Shown: positions 47,247 through 56,859, counted from the first letter of the stretch. The stretch: DNA of 64,000 nucleotides from Mayfieldus sp963772265 (GCA_963772265.1 CAVYWS010000002.1:620001-684000), one strand, 5' to 3'. The notes: a model not told the origin generated them from the letters alone. Program-made: numbers and translations.

Positions 47247-48785
47247 GGAGGGCAGTGCTGCGTCCGCGGCGGGTGGCTCGGATCGTCGCCTTGAGCGCTC
47301 TCGGGGCCGCGGTGCTGCTGGCCGGCCCGCTGGCGGCCAAGAGCCATGCCGGCACCTACACGGCGACCGAGTGCAGCTCGTTGAACACCTATTCGGCCGC
47401 CCACGGCGGCGAATACGGCCATCACTTCCTCGGGCTGAGCCGCGATTGCAGGCCGGGCGCCGGTGGCCTGAGCATCTCCCTTCCACAGGCCTACTGGGCC
47501 TGGGGCTACGCCCGCTGGACGGTCAACGCCCCGCCGGGAACCCACATCGTCACCGTTGCGGGGGCCCAGCAGGGGGTCAACGCCGACGGCTGGTACGTGG
47601 ATCTGCACGCCTGCACGCCGAGCGACTGCGGCGCCAACATCTACGTCTCCGGGGACGGCTACTGGCGCCCGTTCGGATCGGCGCCCGGCAACTACAACGC
47701 GTGGTACATCGAGGTCGTCTGTGGAGTCGCGAATTGCTACGGCAGCACGGCGACCGGCGCCCACGTTCGCGACGTGACGATGGCGATCTCCGATGACACT
47801 CCACCGACGGTGGGCTTCGGTCAGGCCAGCGAGCTGCTCAACGGCGAGATCCAACGCGGGGCGGGCCGGATCGACGTCTCGGCGGCCGACGTCGGCGCCG
47901 GACTCACCTCCACGTACCTGCTCGTCAACGACCAGCAGGTGGGGCGGCATGACTACGAATGCGGCGGTGCGCCGATGCAGCCGTGTCCGGGGGGCGGATC
48001 GAGCACTGCATTTCGACCTCGACACCCAGGCGGCTCCGTTCCACGACGGCGTCAACATCGTTCGTGCCTGCGCCGCCGATTACGGCTCGCCCCCAAACGT
48101 CGCCTGCACTCACGCAGAGGGCGTCGACGTCGATAACTCCTGCGAGAGCTCCTCGGTCCCCGGCGGGGCCGAGCTGACCGCTCGCTTCGCCCGCAACGAC
48201 GCGGCGATCACGGTCCGCTCGCGAGAATCGGCAACCGTGAAGGGACAGCTGACCGATCAGGCCGGAGGGCCGGTGGGAGGAGCAAAGCTCTGCCTCAGGG
48301 AGCTGACGCTGGCGCCCGGCGAGCGACTCGCAGACGTGGGAACCGTCAAGACCGGCGACGACGGCCGTTACAGGTACACGGTCGCACCCGGCCCGAGCCG
48401 CGACGTGCAGGTTGGATACCGCTACCGCCGCCGCCAGCTTCAGCGAGACCTCCACTACTACTCACGGGCGGTTCCCTCGCTGAAGATCGCCCGCCACCGG
48501 GTGAGAAACGGCCGGAGGGTTCGGCTCTACGGCGCAATCCCTGGACCCCGGCGGGAAGGCCGGGTCGTCGTCCTTCAAGCCCGCTACCCAGGGAAGGCCC
48601 AACGCTGGAAGACGTTCCAGAAGGCCCGAACCGACCGGTTCGGACGATATGTCGCCGGCTACCGGTTCACGTCGACCTACGTGACCACCGAATACGCGAT
48701 GCGCGCCGTGGTTCCGGCCCAGAACGGCTACCCGTTCAAGTCGGGCCACTCCCGGCCCAGGCCGATCACCGTGATCGGCGGCTAG
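47243..48785 (+). CDS. Secreted beta-rich protein co-transcribed with sigma-factor fusion, frameshifted once
   Basis: About 514 residues. An RR-containing signal peptide (RRVARIVALSALGAAVLLAG) is followed by a domain with paired cysteines (TATECSSLNTY, ACTPSDCGANIYV, VVCGVANCYG), then TPPTVGFGQASELLNGE. After a break at about 47995 come FHDGVNIVRACAADYG and a carboxypeptidase-regulatory-like repeat (VKGQLTDQAGGPVGGAKLCLRE with GDDGRYRYTVAPG), and finally a beta-rich tail. No catalytic residues recognised. ATG 47243 overlaps the sigma-factor stop by ATGA, so the two are translationally coupled. Confidence 0.72.
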
Positions 48786-49286
48786 GTGTCTGCCACGGAG
48801 TTGCTTTTGGGTAACCGCGTGTCCGGGCCGCTCAAAGCGCGCCAGCTGGGCCATGTCGACGTGAAGCAGCGCCCCGGGCCGCGACCACTCATAGCGGCGG
48901 TAGCTTTGGCGCTCAGCGCCCCGCCGCCGCGAGAGCCCGTGGCGCCAGAGCACCTTCCAGATCGTCGAGCGAGCTCGCCGGCAGATCCCGGCCAGCCGAC
49001 CTGGTCCGAGATTGGTCTCGCGCCTTGCCCGCAGGATCCGCTCCTCCTCGGCTGGGTTAAGACGTCGCGGTTGGCGATGCGGGCGCGAGGAGCGGTCAGC
49101 AATCCAGGCCCCGCTTGTGCGCTCGGCCTCGCTGGCGCCCAGCCAGCGGTGCCACCACCGGTTCGCGGTGGCCGGCGCCACGCAGAAGGCGGCAGCTGCC
49201 GCCTTCTGCGTCATTCCCTGCTCGATTGCTTTGACCAGCGCCAGCCTTCCCGCGGGTCCGAGAGCAGCGTTAGCGTGAACCTTCAT
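48786..49286 (-). pseudogene. IS481-family transposase, 5' fragment
   Basis: About 165 residues remain of a transposase that is usually 300-400 residues. MKVHANAALGPAGRLALVKA and KAAAAAFCVAPATANRWWHRW form the N-terminal helix-turn-helix, SRPHRQPRRLNPAEEERIL the linker, and YEWSRPGALLHVDMAQLARF the first Asp of the DDE catalytic core. The frame then runs into sequence antisense to the secreted-protein gene (48462-48785), so the catalytic C-terminal half is gone. Start ATG 49284-49286. The flank 49287-49379 holds no gene; it may contain the remaining IS end, but no matching inverted repeat was found at the other side. Confidence 0.8.
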
Positions 49287-49379
49287 CCGGGTCCTCCTTA
49301 GGCCGTGAGCTTTGACACCCACAGCCTCTGGAGAGGCCCGGATGGCTTTTGCCGTTCACAACGTGTGTGGGTTGTTCAG

Positions 49380-50369
49380 CTAGGCGCCGGCAGCGAGCCG
49401 GTTCCAGAGCGCCTCCTCCGAGGCCAGGACCTTCTCGGTCAGATCGCCGATCCGCTGCCAGCGCTCCGCCACCGGCTCCTTCTCCTCGCTGGCCTCGCGA
49501 AAGGCTTCGGCGAGCCGGGTCCATCCGGCCGCCGCCTCGCCGGCCAGCTCGGCCTCGTCGCCGCGGCCCGCCTCCTCGAGGAAGCGCGAGTACATCAGCC
49601 GGAAGTTGCCGCCGCCGGTTCCGCGGCGCTCGATCACCTGGTAGGCGAACCGCGCGCACCACTGCCAGTCTTCGGCAAGCTCGGGCCAGCGGCCGGCGTC
49701 GACGGCAAAACGGCGCAGCGCCGGCAGCCCGGCGAACTCGCCGAAGCTCGGCTCGATCATCTCCTTCGCCGCCTGCTCGATCGCCGCCCCGGCGGCGGAG
49801 CGCAGGTCGGCGTCGTCGAGCTCGCCGTCGACGGTGAACATGTGCCCGTCCAGCGCGAAGGCGGGGTGATCGCCGTGGCGGGCCTCCCGCAGGCTCTCGA
49901 TCCGGCAGACCTGCAGCTCCTCGAAGCCGGTGTCGGAGAGATAGACCGATTCGTCGTCGTAGCCGGCGAGGACGACGGCGTGGCCGGGGAAGTGGGCGGA
50001 CTTGCCGTAGTGGTCGAGGTAGTAGAGGTCGGTCAGCAGCAGCGCCGGGCGGCCCTCGTCGACGCTTGCGCGCGCCGCCTCCCAGGCGTCGTCGGGGTCA
50101 TCGAAGGTGTCGAGCCGAAGCGGCGCCCCGGTCAGGTCGAGAAAGCTCTGCTCGAGCTGGGCGGTGCGGCCGTTGAACCAGTGGGTGGGCGAGTGGTCCT
50201 CGAGCACCAGGTAGTAGAAGCAGGCGCCGGCGCCGAGGCCGAAGGCCATCTCCTCGCTCAGCTCGACGCCGTCGTGGGCGAGCAGGTTGCGAAGCGCGGT
50301 CGAGCCGCAGTGGTTGCCCGGGTGGTGGCTGAAGCCGGGGATCATCCGGGGCTCGGTGGCCGATTCCAT
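49380..50369 (-). CDS. BtrH N-terminal/DUF4872 domain protein
   Basis: 329 residues, intact. The N-terminal half matches the BtrH_N pattern, a papain-like fold with HHPGNHCGSTALRNLLAHDG (Cys near residue 22), GLGAGACFYYLVL and SAHFPGHAVVLAGYDDESVYLSDTG, placing a Cys and a His as a possible catalytic pair. The C-terminal half (IEQAAKEMIEPSFGEFAGLPALRRFAVDAG, YSRFLEEAG) matches DUF4872. BtrH is an acyl transferase in butirosin synthesis; other members are uncharacterised. It stands alone between an IS fragment and a PAP2 gene, with no biosynthetic partners visible. Confidence 0.82.
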   Translation of the reverse strand: MESATEPRMIPGFSHHPGNHCGSTALRNLLAHDGVELSEEMAFGLGAGACFYYLVLEDHSPTHWFNGRTAQLEQSFLDLTGAPLRLDTFDDPDDAWEAARASVDEGRPALLLTDLYYLDHYGKSAHFPGHAVVLAGYDDESVYLSDTGFEELQVCRIESLREARHGDHPAFALDGHMFTVDGELDDADLRSAAGAAIEQAAKEMIEPSFGEFAGLPALRRFAVDAGRWPELAEDWQWCARFAYQVIERRGTGGGNFRLMYSRFLEEAGRGDEAELAGEAAAGWTRLAEAFREASEEKEPVAERWQRIGDLTEKVLASEEALWNRLAAGA

Positions 50370-50503
50370 CGCGCCATTGTGAGCGACGGCGGGCGAACGC
50401 GCGCACCCACCCTTCTCGCCCCGGCGTTCCTATGCTGGCGCGCCAGGAAGCGCGAGGCTCAGCAAGAGAGCCTGATTCCGGGCCGAGCGCGAACCATTTA
50501 TTC

Positions 50504-51020
50504 ATGTCCAATCCCGACAGAGCACTGCTGCGCTTGATGCGCACCCGCGGGCACTCGCCCGGCGCCGAGCGCGTCGCCAAGGCGATCGCGGCGAGCGGCG
50601 AGTACGGGGCGATCTGGGCCGCCGCCGGGCTGACCGCCGCCGCCTTCGACCCGGCCCGCCGCGGCCGCTGGCTCGCCGCCGCGGCGCTGGGCCCGGCCGC
50701 GATCGGGATCAACTTCGCGGTCAAGCTGGCGGTTCGCCGGCGCCGCCCGCAGCTCGACGGCCTGCCGCCGCTCGGCGGCGCCCCGAGCTCGCTCTCGATG
50801 CCCTCGGCCCACGCGACCGCCTCCTTCGCGGCGGCGACGGCGATGTCGCGGATCGCCCCCCGCCGCGCCCCGGTGCTCTACGCCGGCGCGGCGGCGATGG
50901 GCGCTGACCCGCCCCTACCTCGGCATGCACTACCCCAGCGACGTGGTCGCCGGCGCCGCGCTCGGCACGGTCCTGGGCCGGCTGCTGCCGGGGCTGGAAG
51001 ACGGCGCCTCCCCCTCGTGA
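50504..51020 (+). CDS. PAP2-family membrane phosphatase, frameshifted once
   Basis: About 172 residues. All three PAP2 motifs are seen: KLAVRRRRPQ, PSAHATA and, after a break at about 50904, TRPYLGMHYPSDVVAGAALG. Three or four helices surround them. PAP2 enzymes dephosphorylate lipid phosphates such as undecaprenyl diphosphate or phosphatidate; the substrate here is open. ATG 50504 is chosen for the compact N-terminus. The TGA (51018-51020) overlaps the GTG of ychF (GTGA), so the two genes are coupled. Confidence 0.84.
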
Positions 51021-52090
51021 AGGTCGGGATCGTCGGCCTGCCCAACGCCGGCAAGTCGACCCTCTTCAACGCGCTGACCCGGGGCGGCGCGCAGACCGGC
51101 GACTACCCGTTCACCACGGTCGAGCCGAACATCGCGATCACCGCGGTCCCCGACGAGCGCCTCGACCGGATCGCCGAGACGGTCGGCAGCTCCCACACCG
51201 TCCCCGAGACGATCGAGTTCGACGACATCGCCGGCCTCGTGCGGGGCGCGTCGGAGGGCGAGGGGCTCGGCAACCGGTTCCTCGCCGCGATCCGCGAGAC
51301 CGACGCGATCTGCCACGTCGTCCGCTGCCATGCCGAGGGAGCCGTGCCGCATCCGGACGGCCGGGTCGATCCGGGCGCCGACATCGACACGGTCGAGACC
51401 GAGCTGCTGCTCGCCGACTTCGAGCAGGTCGAGCGCCGGCTCGAGCGGGTCACCAAGCAGGCCCGCTCGGGCGACGCCGAGGCGATCGCCGAGCGCGACT
51501 GGCTGGCCGCGGTGCGCGACGCCGTTGCCGAAGGCCGCCCGGTGCGGTCGGTCCCGGTGCCCGAGGCGGCGGCGGACGCCCCGCGCCGCCTCGCCGCGCT
51601 GACCTTCAAGCCGGTCCTCTACGTCGCCAACGTCGACGAGGGAAGCGCCGAGGTCCCGGACTCGGTCGCCGCCCACGCCGCGGGCGCCGGCGCCAACGCG
51701 GTCGCGGTCAGCGCCCGGGTCGAGGGCGAGCTCGCCGAGCTCGACGAGGCCGAGGCGGAGGAGATGCGGGCGGAGATGGAGCTTGGCGAGTCCGGCCTGC
51801 GGCGAGTCGTCCGCGCCGCCTATGAGCTGCTCGAGCTGATCACCTTCTTCACCGCCGACCGCGACAAGGAGGCGACGGCGCGCAGCCTGCGCCGCGGAAG
51901 CAGCGCCCAGGAGGCGGCCGGCAAGGTCCACACCGACTTCCAGCGCGACTTCGTCAAGGCCGAGGTGATCGGCTGGGAGCGGCTGGTCGAGGCCGGCGGC
52001 TACGAGGGGGCGCAGCGAAAGGGCCTGCTGCGAATCGAGGGCCGCGACTACGTCGTCGAGGACGGCGACGTGGTGACGATCAAGACCTGA
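51017..52090 (+). CDS. ychF: Redox-regulated ATPase YchF (Obg-family)
   Basis: 357 residues, intact. A universally conserved P-loop ATPase that binds ribosomes. G1 KVGIVGLPNAGKSTLFNAL, the switch region TTVEPN, G3 FDDIAGLVRGASEGEGLGNRFL and a helical coiled-coil insertion (LEQ-type segment FEQVERRLERVTKQA) are visible. The C-terminal TGS domain has ITFFTADRDKEATARSLRRGSS and GRDYVVEDGDVV. The NVDE-type G4 motif (VANVDEGS) supports ATP preference. GTG 51017 start. Confidence 0.95.
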   Translation: MKVGIVGLPNAGKSTLFNALTRGGAQTGDYPFTTVEPNIAITAVPDERLDRIAETVGSSHTVPETIEFDDIAGLVRGASEGEGLGNRFLAAIRETDAICHVVRCHAEGAVPHPDGRVDPGADIDTVETELLLADFEQVERRLERVTKQARSGDAEAIAERDWLAAVRDAVAEGRPVRSVPVPEAAADAPRRLAALTFKPVLYVANVDEGSAEVPDSVAAHAAGAGANAVAVSARVEGELAELDEAEAEEMRAEMELGESGLRRVVRAAYELLELITFFTADRDKEATARSLRRGSSAQEAAGKVHTDFQRDFVKAEVIGWERLVEAGGYEGAQRKGLLRIEGRDYVVEDGDVVTIKT

Positions 52091-52096
52091 CCCGGG

Positions 52097-53593
52097 TCAG
52101 GCCAGCTTCGCCAGGACCTCGGCGGCGGCGCGCTCGCCCGAGCGCACCGCGCCGTCCATGTAGCCGTTCCAGTAGGTCGAGGTCTCGGTCCCGGCCCAGT
52201 GGATCCGGCCCACGGGCCTGCGCAGCGCCGGGCCAAGCGAGGTGAGGACGTGGGGCGCGGTGAAGGCAACCGGGCAGCCGCGGGTCCAGCGCTCGGTCGT
52301 CCAGTCCATCTCGAAGTAGCGGTTCGGGCTCAGCGCCGGGGCGCCGAAGTAGGTGGCGAAGTTGTGCAGCACCGCGTTGCGGCGCTCGGCCGCGCCCCGG
52401 GTGCGGAAGGCGCGCGCGTCGTCTCCGCCGACGAAGCCGAAGAGGATCCCCGGGCTGCCGCTGGGCGGCGAGTTGTCGAAGGTGACGTAGACCGGCCCGC
52501 TGTCGCTCACGGTCTGGCCGGTGAGGCCCGCGTCGCGCCAGAACGGGCGGTCATAGACCGCCTCGCACTTGATCAGGGTGCCGGGGGTGAAGCGGGCGTT
52601 GCAGCTCCTCGCGGTCCGGCGGCAGCGCCGGGCGGTAGTCGATCCGCCCGGCGAGGACCGGCGGCACGGCGACGATCACCCGCTGGCCGCGGGCGACCAG
52701 CCCGTCGGCCTCGACGGTGACTCCGTCGCTGCCCTGGGTCACCCGCCGGACCGGCTGGCTGCGCAGAACCGCCGGCCGATCCGAGCTGGTTCGCAACCCT
52801 CTGCGCGACCAGCTGGGAGCCGCCGATGAAACGGCTCTCCTGAGCGCCGTCGGGGGTGTCGAAGAGGCGCTCGATCGTCCCGGCGTTGTTCTCATCGCCG
52901 GCGGCGGCGATGTAGAAGAGGGTGAACAGCAGCGAGAACTCGCTCGGCTCCGCCCCCAGCGCGGCCTGGGTGAAGACCGAGACCAGCTTCTTCAGCCGCG
53001 GGCTGACGACGTGGGTGTTGACGAAGTCCTGCAGCGTCTGGCTGTCCCACTGAGCGGCGTTGGCGGCGCTCCAGGGGCGATCGACCGGGACCTTCGTCGA
53101 CATCTGGTCGAGCTCGGTGGTCAGCAGCGCCAGCTCGGGCAGGATCAGCGGGTCCAGGGGCGCGGTGCCGGTGACGCTCTTGTCGCTGTAGGTGCTGCGC
53201 ATGCCACCGGCGTAATAGACGTTGTCTCCCTCGTCGTAGGTCTTCGAAGGTCCCGACCCCGACCTCGTCCGCCAGCGCCTTGATGTGGTTCTGGGTCGGG
53301 CCGATGAACTCGCCCCCGACCTCGCTGATCACGCCGTTGCCGAGCGACTCGTTGAGGATCCGGCCGCCGACCCGGTTGCGGGCCTCCATCACCAACACCG
53401 AGCGGCCGGCCTTGCGGATCTGCCGCGCCGCGGTGAGGCCGGCAAGCCCTGCGCCGACGACGATCACGTCGGCCTGGCGCTGCTGCCTGGCCAGGCGGGC
53501 CGCGGCCGCCGGGCTGGCCTCGATGGCGAGGCCGGCCGCCCCAGCGGCGGCGCCTCCGAGCAGCCTTCTCCTCGTCAGCCTGCTTTCGTCCAT
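52097..53593 (-). CDS. Flavin-containing amine oxidase, exported by Tat, multiply frameshifted
   Basis: About 490 residues. A Tat-type leader (TRRRLLGGAAAGAAGLAIEA) precedes the FAD-binding motif VIVVGAGLAGLTAARQIRKAG and LVMEARNRVGGRIL. FTLFYIAAAGDENNAGTIERL is typical of bacterial monoamine oxidase-like proteins, and the C-terminus has RIHWAGTETSTYWNGYMDGA for the flavin. At least three breaks (about 53248, 52785 and 52605). Likely extracytoplasmic oxidation of amines or of related compounds. It diverges from the lipocalin-like gene across a 226-base palindromic region. Confidence 0.85.
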
Positions 53594-53643
53594 CCCGCGG
53601 CCGCGATCCTAGAACTGGACCTATGTCGATGCGCCGGTTGGCT

Positions 53644-53807
53644 TGTACACCCGACCGCAAGTCCGCCGGTGTTCGGCCGGTTGCGAACCTTCACATGGCG
53701 GCATCCTCAGTCGGCCGAATAGGTCCACTATTCGGCCTCCCTGCGCCCACCTCCATGCTCGGTTCTCGCTCGTCCGAAATCCACCGGACTTGCGGCCGTT
53801 GTGTACT
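53644..53807. repeat. Long imperfect inverted repeat between divergent genes
   Basis: Arms of about 80 bases (53644-53722 and 53728-53807) match in inverted orientation: TGTACAC opens and GTGTAC closes, CCGCAAGTCCG and CGGACTTGCGG lie inside, and the centre is a perfect 10-bp stem, GGCCGAATAG/CTATTCGGCC (53713-53737) with a 5-base loop. I estimate about 70 percent identity by eye. It fills most of the gap between two divergent genes. It may be a symmetric regulatory region with two copies of one promoter/operator, or a miniature inverted-repeat element. Confidence 0.65.
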
Positions 53808-53819
53808 AGGTTGCGGGCG

Positions 53820-54806
53820 ATGGAAAGACCGCGCTTTCCCGAGGTCAGCAAGCGAGCGGGCCACTACGAGAGCTTCTACATAAAGGCCTGTCTTCCCGGA
53901 GGCGGGCGGGGGATCTGGATCCGCCACACCGTCCACAAGCGCCCGGGGGCGCCGCCGAAGGGCTCGATCTGGTTCACCTTCTTCGACGCCGAAGCGCCGA
54001 GCCCGCGGGCGACCAAGATCACCGTCGACTCGGACCAGCTCAGCGCTCCGCAGGGCAGGTGGATCCGGGTCGCCGGCGCCGAGATCGGCCCCGGCCGCGC
54101 CGAGGGGTCGATCGAGACCGATGCGCTTTCGGCCTCCTGGGAGCTCGACTTCGACGGAACAGCACCGCCCTGCCGCTACCTGCCCGCGGACTGGCTCTAC
54201 GACGCTCGGGTCCCGCGCACCAAGTTCGAGGCCCCCTACCCGGACGCCCGCTTCAGCGGCAGGCTGCGGATCGACGGCGACGAGATCGACCTCGATTCCT
54301 GGCCGGGGATGATCGGCCACAACTGGGGCAGCGAGCACGCCGATCGCTGGGTCTGGCTCGAGGGCACCGGGTTCGAGGGGGAGGGCGGCACCTACTTCGA
54401 CGCCGGCGCGGCCCGGATCAAGCTCGGGCCCTGGCGCAGCCCCTGGATCGCCGCCGGGATGCTGGTGCTCGACGGCGAGCAGCACCGCCTCGGCGGCTTC
54501 GGCCGCATCCGCTCTTCGAAGGTCACGGAGAGGCCGACGGCCTGTGACTTCGTCCTCCCTGGCGACGGCATCGAGGTCCAGGGGCGGGTGACCGCTCCGG
54601 CGAAGGATTTCGTCGGCTGGGTCTACACCGACCCCAAGGGCCCTCAGCACAACGTGCTCAACTGCTCGATCGCCGACCTCGAGCTGACCGTGCTGCGCGA
54701 CGGCGACCAGCCCCGCCGGCTCGAGCTCTGGCGCGGCGGGGCCTATGAGTTCGGGATGCGCGAGACCAACCACGGCATCCCGATCCAGCCGTATCCGGAC
54801 GGGTGA
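53820..54806 (+). CDS. AttH/CrtC-like lipocalin-fold protein
   Basis: About 328 residues, intact. A beta-rich double-lipocalin pattern: HYESFYIKACLPGGGRGIWIRHTVHKR, SIETDALSASWELDF, PYPDARFSGRLRIDGDEIDLDSWPGMIGHNWGSEHADRW (the GMIGHNWG motif with conserved W/H, described in parts) and GAYEFGMRETNHGI. The family includes AttH and the N-terminal part of hydroxyneurosporene dehydratase-like proteins, usually of unknown role in non-phototrophs. Start ATG 53820. Its stop overlaps the ltrA start (GTGA). Confidence 0.72.
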   Translation: MERPRFPEVSKRAGHYESFYIKACLPGGGRGIWIRHTVHKRPGAPPKGSIWFTFFDAEAPSPRATKITVDSDQLSAPQGRWIRVAGAEIGPGRAEGSIETDALSASWELDFDGTAPPCRYLPADWLYDARVPRTKFEAPYPDARFSGRLRIDGDEIDLDSWPGMIGHNWGSEHADRWVWLEGTGFEGEGGTYFDAGAARIKLGPWRSPWIAAGMLVLDGEQHRLGGFGRIRSSKVTERPTACDFVLPGDGIEVQGRVTAPAKDFVGWVYTDPKGPQHNVLNCSIADLELTVLRDGDQPRRLELWRGGAYEFGMRETNHGIPIQPYPDG

Positions 54807-55966
54807 GCGACGCGAACGCCGGGGCGGCGCAGCGCGACGAGGTCCGGGTCTCGACCCTGGAGCTGTTCTTCGACCTCGTCTTCGTCTTCACGATCACCCA
54901 GCTGACCGCGTTCATGGAGGCGGACCCCAACCTCCACGGCCTGGTTCGGGTCTCGCTGATGCTGGTCGTGATCTGGTGGATGTACGGCGGCTACGCCTGG
55001 CTGACCAACGTGGTGGCGCCGGACCGCCTCAACTACCAGCTCCTGCTGCTGGGGGGGATGGCCGCCTTTCTGATTCTCTCGCTCGCCGTCCCCACCGCCT
55101 TCGCCAGCGGCGGGGTGTGGTTCGGGCTTGCTTATCTGCTGGTGATCCTGATCCACGCAGGCCTGTTCACCCGCAGCCAGATCGGGGAGTCGGCGACCGC
55201 CATCTTCAGGGTCGCGCCGCTCAACCTCGCCGCGGCGCTGATGATCGTCGCCGCGGGGATCGTCGGCGGCGAGGCACGCTGGGTGCTCTGGGGACTGGCG
55301 CTGGCGGTGATCCTGCTTCCGTCCCTGCGCCCTCCGGATCCCCGCTTCGAGATCGGGCCCGGCCACTTCGTCGAGCGACACGGCCTGGTCGTGATCGTCG
55401 CGCTGGGGGAGTCGGTGGTCGCCGTCGGCCTCGGCGCCAGCCAACACGAGCTGACCGCCGGCCTGGTCGCCGTGGCGGTGCTCGGTCTCGGCCTCACCGC
55501 CTGCCTGTGGTGGACCTACTTCGGTCACGGTGACGACGAGAGGGCGGCCGAGGCGCTTCGGGCCGCCCCGCGGGCGCGCCGGGGCTGGCTGGCGCTCAAC
55601 GGCTTCTATCACTGGCACCTGCTGATCCTGCTGGGAATCGTCTGCCTCGCCTCCGGACTGGAGCGGGCAATCGGGCACTCCGGCGACTCGCTCTCCTCGG
55701 CACGGTCGCTCGCCCTCGGCGGCGGCGCGGCCCTGTTTCTGGTCGGGGACTCGTTGTTTCGGCGCACGCTGTCGATCGGCAGGGTGGGCTGGCGGCTGAC
55801 CGCGGCAGTCCTCGCGATGGCGACCGTTCTGCTCGGGCCCGAGGTGCAGGCGGTGGCCCAGCTTGCCGCGCTGTTCGCGATCCTGCTCGGCTGCCTCGCC
55901 GCCGAGGCGCTGACGGCGAGCCCCGAAGCCGATCGACGCCCACTTGCAGCGACCCCGGGTCGATGA
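54803..55966 (+). CDS. Low temperature requirement protein A (LtrA) family membrane protein
   Basis: 387 residues, intact, about 10 hydrophobic helices. VSTLELFFDLVFVFTITQLT is the hallmark N-terminus of LtrA proteins; MLVVIWWMYGGYAWLTN, HGLVVIVALGESVVAVG and NGFYHWHLLILLGIV are the other conserved parts. The biochemical role of LtrA is unknown; the name comes from a Listeria cold-growth mutant. The start is GTG 54803, coupled to the previous gene; the stop overlaps the ATG of the HAD gene. Confidence 0.88.
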   Translation: MSDANAGAAQRDEVRVSTLELFFDLVFVFTITQLTAFMEADPNLHGLVRVSLMLVVIWWMYGGYAWLTNVVAPDRLNYQLLLLGGMAAFLILSLAVPTAFASGGVWFGLAYLLVILIHAGLFTRSQIGESATAIFRVAPLNLAAALMIVAAGIVGGEARWVLWGLALAVILLPSLRPPDPRFEIGPGHFVERHGLVVIVALGESVVAVGLGASQHELTAGLVAVAVLGLGLTACLWWTYFGHGDDERAAEALRAAPRARRGWLALNGFYHWHLLILLGIVCLASGLERAIGHSGDSLSSARSLALGGGAALFLVGDSLFRRTLSIGRVGWRLTAAVLAMATVLLGPEVQAVAQLAALFAILLGCLAAEALTASPEADRRPLAATPGR

Positions 55967-56673
55967 GCGGGCTCGACTTCAGCCGCTTCGAGGTCCTCAG
56001 CTTCGACTGCTACGGGACCCTGATCGACTGGGAGACCGGCATCCTCGGCGCGCTGCGCCCGATCCTCGAAGCGCACGGCGCCGAGGCCGGCGACGAGGAG
56101 CTGCTCGAGTCCTACGCCCGCCACGAGGCCGAAGTCGAGGCGGGTCCCTATCGCCTCTATCGCGAGGTGCTGGCGGCGACCCTGCGCGGGATCGGAGCCG
56201 ACCTCGGCTTCGATCCCGGCTACGCCGAGCAGGATCGCTTCGCCGGCTCGGTCGGCGACTGGCCGCCGTTCCCCGACTCGCACGCCGCCCTGGAGCGGCT
56301 CGCCGAGCGCTACAGGCTCGCGGTCCTGACCAACTGCGACGACGACCTCTTCGCCGCGACCCAGCGCCGTCTCGGGATCGAGTTCGACTGGGTGATCACC
56401 GCCGAGCAGGCGCGCAGCTACAAGCCCAGTGTGCAGAACTTCGAGCTTGCCTTCTCAACCATCGAGGTCCCCCGCGAGCGGATCCTCCACGTCGCCCAGA
56501 GCCTCTTCCACGACCACGTGCCGGCGAAGCTGCTGGGGATGTCGACTGTCTGGGTCGACCGCCGCCGCGGTCGAGCCGGTCCGGGAGCCACTCCCGCGGC
56601 GGACGCAAGACCGGACCTTTCCGTGCCCGACATGCAGACACTCGCCGAGCTTGCCGTCTCGCGAGCCGGCTGA
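55963..56673 (+). CDS. HAD-family hydrolase, type II haloacid dehalogenase-like
   Basis: 236 residues, intact. Motif I VLSFDCYGTLIDWETG near residue 13 is a near-exact type II haloacid dehalogenase signature. Motif II Thr lies in LAVLTNCDDDLF, and motif III Lys in RSYKPSVQNFELAF. Conserved Asp/Ser in HVAQSLFHDHVPAKLLGM complete the fold. Paralogue of 1212-1898. ATG 55963 overlaps the ltrA stop (ATGA). The substrate is not determined. Confidence 0.83.
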   Translation: MSGLDFSRFEVLSFDCYGTLIDWETGILGALRPILEAHGAEAGDEELLESYARHEAEVEAGPYRLYREVLAATLRGIGADLGFDPGYAEQDRFAGSVGDWPPFPDSHAALERLAERYRLAVLTNCDDDLFAATQRRLGIEFDWVITAEQARSYKPSVQNFELAFSTIEVPRERILHVAQSLFHDHVPAKLLGMSTVWVDRRRGRAGPGATPAADARPDLSVPDMQTLAELAVSRAG

Positions 56674-56859
56674 CACCCGGCGGGCTTGGTTTCGATTCGC
56701 AACGAACGGTTAGAACTGAGCCAGGACTTGTAGCCACGCCGGTGTCTTTCGGTCCAGGGGCGAGCAAGCAGGACGCGAGCCCATGGAGGACAGCGGTGAC
56801 GTTTCATAAGGAGGAATTACGCAACGGGTCCCCGGTCAAGCTGGTGCGGGCCGGCTATC

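Noticed and set aside
48462..48785. Longer transposase C-terminus
   Set aside because: The transposase frame stays open but only because it reads the complement of the secreted-protein gene; no DDE residues are present.
49287..49379. Terminal inverted repeat of the IS481 element
   Set aside because: A candidate end exists next to 49379 but no matching inverted copy was found near 48786, so the boundary is not supported.
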